From positions 14,283,750 through 14,347,749 of the forward strand of contig OX589590.1 in assembly GCA_951329385.1 (NCBI GenBank): a DNA stretch of 64,000 bases, given 5' to 3'. Below, piece after piece: positions 45,501 to 54,500 of this stretch (position 1 is the stretch's first letter; every line of letters starts with the position of its first letter). Position numbers and translations under genes: made by a program. Below the pieces are notes generated by a model that made no database searches, was not told the origin of the DNA, and saw only the letters and a program-made list of their open reading frames with translations. The stretch is from Polia nebulosa (lineage: Eukaryota; Arthropoda; Insecta; Lepidoptera; Noctuidae).

Positions 45501-48500
45501 GAGCCATGACAACGCCATATAATTATTAGAATAAACTGCCAGAAATACATTTTTACTAAAACTGGTTACAAGTTAATCTTCTTTATATGTTGAATAAAGA
45601 AGTATCTTTTATATTATTATATACTTTTTTTTGTGTTTCCTCCTATAAGGCCAATAAAAAAAATACTTAGTTTGCCACGAGAATGTCAAATTACGTCAGC
45701 GTAAATACTTGACTAGTTTTTCAATTTTAGCCTCGTCGTTTCATAATTATAATTATTTTATTATTTAGAACCAATGTCCGGAGAACGCGTCAGGATTCCC
45801 CAGTCGTCTCACGTTCAGCTGGTTCGACCCACTTGCCTTGACAGGGTTCCGTAGAAGTTTGACCGAAGAGGACTTATGGGATCTGAACCCTCAGGACTCT
45901 TCCACAGAAGTTGTGCCAAAGTTTGACAAATTTTGGGAAAAATCTTTGAGAAAACGAGAAATGTAAGCTCAACCACCCATTTGTTATCATCAGGCACTAT
46001 GTCCATATGATGCGTCTACATTGCGAGCATTCGAGCAGTATATAAGTGGAACCGGGCATTAAAAAGTTTGAATTAGAGCACGAAGTGCATCACTATTCTG
46101 TAAGTAAGACTGGGCTCGCAATGAAATTTTTACAAGCATGTAAACGCTGGCTTTCGAATGTTCGCGATGTGGACGCACCTTTAAACAAATATTTTACCTC
46201 TGTAACCAATTTTGACACTTAGAGGCAAAATATACCGTGATGGTGTGTTCCTTTTAAATAGTTAAATAAATACAATTTTATAACAATGTTATGCGTTCCA
46301 TGTACTACTTTACAGAACAAATGGATTATTTTATTTTCCCACATCATGCTGACAAATCCGTTATAATTTATAATAAGTTGACTATTAAATTCCAATCCAG
46401 CCAAGAGCGAAATAAAATCCATGGTTACAACATAATGCCATTGAAAACCATGATACCTTGATTTAAATTATGTTTAATGAACACCCTCTGACTCTTACGT
46501 ATTATTGGCAGCGCCAACGCCACAAAGGCGACATATCGCAAGACATCAGCCAGCGTGAACTTTAAGCCTGAATCTGAGAAAAAACCTGCATCTATCCTCC
46601 CAGCGCTATGTTTAGCCTTTGGAGGACAGTTCTTGTTTGGATCAATGCTTAAACTTTTCAACGATGTGCTGATGTTCCTGTCACCACAATTGCTCAAGTA
46701 AGTAACAAAACTTTTGCTAGTCATATTATTGACAAGATAAAATAATTTTCACCCAATTCACATGATGCTCGATATTAGCACATATTGGCTTAGTTTGATA
46801 AAGTTTATCAAAACGATAAAAATAAATCCCTTCAATATTGCAACTCATTCACGAAATTTTTAGACTCCTAATAGGTTTCGTGCAAGGTAAAGAGCCGCTA
46901 TGGAAGGGCTACGTTTATGCAGTTGCACTTCTTGCCTGCGCCACGGTGCAAACGATGCTGCTGGCGCATTACTTCACCAGGATGTACCTCGTGGGCATGA
47001 GGATAAGAACCGCTCTGACGAGCGCAATCTACAGGAAGTCGCTGCGAATGTCCAATGCAGCGAGAAAAGAGTCCACTGTCGGAGAAATTGTTAACCTCAT
47101 GTCTGTTGATGCTCAAAGGTAATGTATTATTTAATCTATTTCTTGATGATACCTTCTACCGACACTTTCAAAGAGCATGATGTCGATAAAATATTTATTT
47201 TTTATTGCAAAAAGTAATGTGTTAAAAAGAAACGCAATTTATAGATCATGTATACAACTTTTTTGCCACCATTTCGATATGAGACGGTTTGATATCATTT
47301 TCTAAATTAAGAATTGCAATTTTGTTTTTTTTTTTTAATGTAAATTTTAAGTTCTAACGTGAATTGAAAAAATACCAAATTTGGGATTCAGAATAATATT
47401 ATGCGATAAAAAAACTCAAATTTCAAGTTGAAAAATTCTGAGTTGGCCACCCTGTATATGTAAAACCTCCTGATACCCATCAAATATATTTTGTTATTCA
47501 GTCAAGGTAAGGAACCTACGTTAGAGCGATCTCATCTACACATCTGACATTGAGATAGGCGTTTATACATTTTTATGATTTCTGTGATCTGCCTTATCAT
47601 TATCACACACCTATTAATCAAAACAACAGGAAAGCTTAAGTGTTGATAAAATTTACTGAACAAATAGCTTCTTCAAAATTTATTTTTAAAACTAAATAAA
47701 GAATGTTATCAAATGATTCATTGTTGAAATTGTAACTATGCCCCATCACAGTTACTCTTCATGATCATGTGCATGTCATTATTTGATATTACAGTATACA
47801 GAGCTCCCGCGCAGTACCCGGGGGGCAGTGGGTTATTAGTTGTCAAGCGTCGTTTTTTGATTAACTTTTTCTAAAACTCGATGTGCCTAAATGCCATATT
47901 TAATGCTGTTTACAGTCAAAAACTCAATGATACTGATAAAAGCGTACCTAAAAATCTTATTTCTAGAAAATTCGAACTGATGAATAAATCTTATCATAAC
48001 TTGCATTTCGCAGATTCGTCGAGTTGACTGCATACTTGAATATGATATGGTCCGCGCCGCTGCAAATCGCTCTTGCTCTATATTTCCTCTGGGGGATCTT
48101 GGGACCCTCCGTACTGGCTGGATTGGCTGTCATGATCATACTTATCCCGGTCAATGGACTCATCGCCAACAGGGTGAAAACCCTTCAAATAAGACTTATG
48201 AAATACAAAGACGAAAGAGTCAAACTTATGAATGAAGTACTTAATGGAATAAAGGTAAAATATATTAATAGTTTTTAACATAAGTTTTTGTCTAGACATC
48301 GATCTCCAAAACTCGATCTGGCGGCGAACTAACTTATTCGATTACATATTTTTTAATGCATGCTACTGGTACGTACCAAAATCTAAACTAAATAAAATAT
48401 GTACCATATCCGCTTACAACTTTACAAAAGGATATGGTGCATATTTTAATAGAAATTATTTGATTTTTATTATTACAAATTATAAAATTCAACGGAAAAA

Positions 48501-51500
48501 TCAATTTCATACATATTAAAATTTTTGATTTTTCTCGGTTGTAAAGAAGAATGGCCAAATTTCTATAGGAGCTGGACTCGACTATTATTTTTCATGTCCC
48601 AAAATAAACTATAGCTAGATTGGTTTGTTTTTATGTCGTAAACACTATCCCGTTTGAAAATTATTTCTAAATAACCACGATTTTTTATAATAACGTCAAC
48701 AATACTTTTGAGGTTAGAATCTACAACTACCTTCTGCCCGACTGCGGCGTAGCTTATGAGTCTAGTTAGCGATAAGCGAGAAGGGCAATTAGCGATCTCG
48801 TTTCTATTTATTTCGATTTCTCTCAGAGAATTACCCAAAAAATAGGACTTGTAGCAAAGCGCACCAACTCTTTGTTTGTCCATCGATCATTCAATGAAAA
48901 CTACACCTATATTGCTCTAACTTGCACAATGTATAGTGTAGACAACAAAGCTGGTATAACATCACACGTGAAGTGGTTCTTGACTTCCAAGCCTTTTTTG
49001 TGGTTTGACCACTTCAATTCTGGCTGAAGAGTTAGTCACTAGATACCTACTGCCTTTCAGTCTTCAATGCTCAAGTTGCATAGATATTGACAAATTGAGA
49101 AATGGTTGTTAACAGGAGTAAATGAAGTATAATTGGTAGAGTACTTAAATGAAAGAAATAGGCTTGACAAAAATACTTTTTATTCATCATCCTCTCTTAT
49201 CACTACACCATCGAGGAATGCTGCTGGCTCTGATATTGTCGTAGTATATTGCCATATAAATGGCGCGGGTCGATGAACGATGACCACAGACAGATTAAGT
49301 AACTTGTCAATGACAAATGACGTTCCGTTGTACGCATTTGAACAAAACTACTTACTATACCAACATAATTATTTTTTATGACAAGAATCCAATACATAAT
49401 ATCAGCATATTCGTTGATTTGATGCCTCTAAACTAATTGAATAGAATTACAGTTAAAACTTTTCAGAAAAACGTGAATAATTACAGTCTTTGAATACCAA
49501 GTCATTTCAAACGCGAAATGAATCGTCAAGAGGTGCGTTCTGAAACTATTATTCCAAATAATTTAGAAAAAGTTACAAAAACAAAAAAATTGGATAACTT
49601 TTTTTTGTGGCTACTTATTGAGATATTTCTTGTGTTTTCTATGACCTTAAAAAATAAGGGTATTTTTCATAAATATGGCGTATTGGGAGGCCATCGTTTC
49701 GTTGTCGGGTACGATTTGGCCATCCTTCTTTGTTTTAGCGGGATTATTGTAAAAGGTGTATTATATGCTCGATAAATTGGTTTCATTGTTACTTATAACA
49801 GGGACAATTTCTACAATCTTAAAATGATTGCTCATAGTTTTCATTATAGATGGGCCCTTGGAAAAGTCCAAGGGACTTACATTAGGCAAAACAAGATGTT
49901 ATAAATTATATTATTATGGTGTTTCATATTATGGTGCAATAAACTTCAAAGATAATAAAATTTTAAAAAGCATGACTTGCTTATTTTATCAATTTACTGG
50001 TGAAAATAGCCTTTTTCCGATTTCACCACATTGAATAACATTATTTGAGAGATAAGTTTTCGCGGCCACTGTGTTATCGCCGCACAAAACATATCTTATT
50101 TGATTCTCCTGATATCATTACGCAAACACAAGATACTACTGTAGTTAATATTTCCAAACACGTTGCTTTATATCAATACGTTATAGGAATACCATCTGTC
50201 TACTTTTAGGACGCCGTATTACATTTATCACTGTACTTGTGAAAGCTATCTATCAATCAAATTGTTCGGATCATTTTATCAGTGGATTTAAAGAAATTAA
50301 AATGTCATCCACAATGAATCGACGTCGCTTTAATTTACATTTCGAGCTAACGATCTGGTTCAAGTTCAGGGGGCCTATACAAAGTCACATTTACATTATT
50401 ATTATATTTTTACATTAACGATAGCAAAATAAGATAAATCCGAAATGTATGGAAATGGCATAAACTTTCGAAATTCACGTGATCAATCGTTATAGATCGA
50501 AATTAGAGATCTAAATCGATTGACCACGTGACATTTAAATGTGACTATGTCTGCAACAAGAATGAACAGGGGGGCCTCCCTATTAATTCTTATTGCTTGT
50601 TCAAATCAATTGGTGGTGTAGTTTTGTTCCTCAGACTATCATGACAACTTTTATGCTCACTTGTATTTTGAATAATTTGAATTTAAATCATAGTTCTATT
50701 TCTGACAATCGTATGAAGATTATACAGTCAATTATTATGATGTTTTAAATACATTAAGGTTAAGCGATACATGCATTTTGTGGTGAAAGTGGGCCTTTAT
50801 TTTTAACCTTTTAACCGCCAACGTACACAGAACGCGATGCCTCGCCAGGCGCCAAGCTATAAATGTACAACGAAATATACTAAATAAACAGTGGTGATGA
50901 GGGTATCTTCATATCGATGAATGAGATTTATTTATACGCGTTAAGTTTTATTTATAATTTTACGAATATAAATAAAACCTGATTAAATATGTACATATTT
51001 ATTTTATTTCACAGCCCTAGTAAGAAAAGCCACTATAAAATTATAAGTATCAAAGAAACGAATACATAACTCAATTAGAGCTATAAGAAATGAGGTACAT
51101 CTCTATTTGTTTCATGACGTCATTCTTTGACTTCATTTCAAGTCCTTGGCGCTCAGAGCACGAATACAATTCTGATTAGTGATGTGGTATATGGTCTTTC
51201 TTTCTTCTATTTTTGTCTAGTCCTGTGTTTTTCTTAACTACTTCAGTCAATGTTTTTTTACCATAGGTATCTAACCGGCAGAATCTTTCACTGTATTTAA
51301 AGTGTATTTTCGCCGTGTTTTTCGAAATGCAAAGTATGTATTTACACACTTGTAGCAGTGTACCTATCATAGCACTGTTTTTAAAGCTTTTTCTCTGTTC
51401 TTTTCTTTATTCATGTAACGGTAGCGTTTACCCGTCAGGCCGGGCATTCTAAACCACGGTCCCACAGCCCGATAACGGACAGACCGCGACAGGTCGCGCT

Positions 51501-54500
51501 GAACATTCCTACGGATCATCCCATTCGACCGGACAGGCGACGACAGGCCACCGCAGGCCTCATTGGATGCGACTTTTACCACGGCCTGTCGGCCTGGCCT
51601 GAAGCGATCTTCATTCATTTCACTATTATTTTGTTCACTTATTAGTAAAATAGAATAGTATTGTTACAAGCAAAGTGAAAGAAGGATGCGTGCGCGCTCA
51701 CCCAATTAGTGCTGCACTATGCCAAAGTGACTTTGACAACCGTACGCTTATGACATCACATAACGACTTCTATAATAGTCCGTGGCGCCCGGGGCACAGA
51801 CAACCAATTGTTTTGTAGATATGGGAATATAATTATCGACAAGGATTGCTAACAACTATTTAATTCCGGATCGGCACTAATCTGAAGGTCGAAATTCGTC
51901 TATTTTGCCCTTGATATAAAGTAATTAACCAAGTTCATACCTGAAATTAGGGGATGGAAGTTTGTATGGGTTTTCCCATACAAACTAGATTTCATGCTAG
52001 AGATCTTAAAATTATACAAGTACACAATGTTTTGAGATCTATTTAAGTTCGTCCTGTTGCATCATTTACAGTTTAATCTAATAGTATATTTTTCTTTTCA
52101 GGTTCTTAAAATGTATGCCTGGGAACCGAGTTTCGAAGATCAAATTCTTAAAATTAGGAACAAGGAAATGAACGTTCTAAAACAGACTGCTTATCTTAAC
52201 TCTGCTACCTCATTTATATGGTCTTGCGCACCTTTCCTGGTAAGCGTCTTATCACTTATATCTAAATCCTGCTGAAACCTTGATACACAATGTTGCCAAA
52301 TCAATTCAATTTGAACTAAAATAATGTTGAGATGATGGTGCTTTTACACAAAACCATGTCAGCCTTTGTTGGTTTGTTTCAAATCTAACTTATTTGTAAA
52401 GAAAATCACTTTAAGCGCTGAACTCATGATGATTTCGAATGCGTTACTGCTGAATATATAGTTAATTTAATTGTAACAAATCAAATATAAACGAGATTCT
52501 TATCAGTGTCTACAAACAGCTGCGTTACCTATTTATCTAGCAGTTGTTGACTTTTCTTATTTAACAATCGTCAATTGCAGTCTTAAGTTAAGAATTGCTG
52601 GATGTAAGAATATCGCCACCGGCAAAATGTGACGCAATAAGTTTTTTAAGGGCCTACCTACGCATAAGTGGCGCCCTCATTGAATAAAAAATCATATCTT
52701 AGCATAGAAAATAAGGATTACAGAATCCTATGTTGCGTTTACTACAAAGAGGATAAGGTATTTTTACGTTGTTAAAACAGGACTCAAAATGTTTCGTATC
52801 CAAAGTAGTAGGCAGTGTCAAAAACGGCCGTTTTTGGTACTTTTGCCTACTACGTCGGATACCAAACATTTTGAGTTATTAATATAATAATAATAATAAC
52901 TTTATTGACATAAAAATATTACAATCTTACATGTGAAGCCCCTGATTCCCGTGCTAGGTGAACCTGTGTTACAGGAATCAGTGTCCTCCGCCTTATATCA
53001 ATACACATTTAGATTTATATGTAATAAAAAATAAGGAATAAGTAACAATTGGGTATTGAAACATTAAAAATAAAACAATAAAAAGAAGTGAAGCGAACGT
53101 GAGTACGCGTGAGTGAGTTTGTGTGTGTGCGTGAGTGTGTTGTGTATGTGTGTGTGGTGGTGAAAGCATGTGTGAGTGAGTATCTTAGTGTGTTTCTCGA
53201 TTTATAGACGTCGTTTATGGCACTGATAAAATTAACTTTTCAGTGTCATCATAACTTAAGGACTGAAGCCATGGCCTTAAAATTTGTTTTACCATAAATA
53301 ACGTAAGCTTATAAAAATAAAAATATATTTGATGAGTTATTATATCTTTATTTTCTATGCTAAGATATGATTTTTTATTCAATAAGGGCGCCACTTGGTG
53401 GATATGTACGCCTTAAGGAAATGCAGCGTCACATATATTTACAGTACTAACTTCTACCAGCGACTTCGCTCGCGTGAAGTCGAAAATAATCCAAAGGTGA
53501 CATGCTCCCGGGATAAACATATCCTATGTGCTCTTCCAGACTATAATCTATCTCTGTGCCAAATTTCATGCAGATCCAACCGATTGATAAATTTTGTTTA
53601 GCCGTTCTGGCGTCGTTGATTAACAAACATCCAGCCATACAAACTTCTGCCCGGGGGTTGAGGATAAATTCGAAACAGAGTTACCTCGCCCCCGGGCACT
53701 AAGGGCAGGAAGGAACAGGGGTGGGTTTTAGTCGAGTAAGAGTCTGACACGCCCTCCCGCTCCACCCAGAGCGGGAGAAGTCATTGGATGATTGCCCATC
53801 CCACAAAAAAAAAAAAAAAAACGTACAAACTTTTGCATTTATAATACACTTCTGGACACATCTATTGGCCCACCTTGTATTTTCAGTTTCGTTTGGTCCA
53901 AGCTAAAATTTTATATTAGGTCGAGCAAAAAGTTTTTATGCAGTTTTGAACCTGGCACATTCACAATTTCATTCAATAGTCTTTTTTTGAATTTCGAACA
54001 CAGACTTTAAAGAAACAAAAGACAATTTGGAGCCTGTTTGTTGATATCAAACAATCGAATACTAAGAAAACTTGGTTTTATTGGTTTACTTGGATTTAAT
54101 TCTTGAAAAAGTGATTGATATCTTTGGTTTTGCAACAAACATTACTTATTCTTAACATTAAGGTGAGGTTCTATCAATAATCTATGGATACTTCACCTGA
54201 AGTCGCCGCCCAAGCTGTGGCACTTATTCAGGCCGGACACAGCCAAAGAAACGTGAGTGCTCAACTTAATTTAAGTCGATCTGCGGTCCGAAATGTTTAT
54301 CGGAGGTACCTAGAGACTGGCGGCTTTGTTCGTCGCCAAGGAAGGCCACGATCTCGGGTCACAACTGAAAGGCAGGATCGATTCATCGTGACGACCAGCT
54401 TGAGAAATCGTCACCTTACCTCCATTGAGATACAAAACCAACTTCGCGACTTCCACGGAGTATCTGTGAGCGCTCCAACTGTTCGGAGAAGGTTAAAAGA

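Noticed and set aside
45815..46006. Minus-strand ORF over the L0 exon
   Set aside because: Shadow of the + strand exon 45769-45962, which has the conserved ABCC sequence and splice sites.
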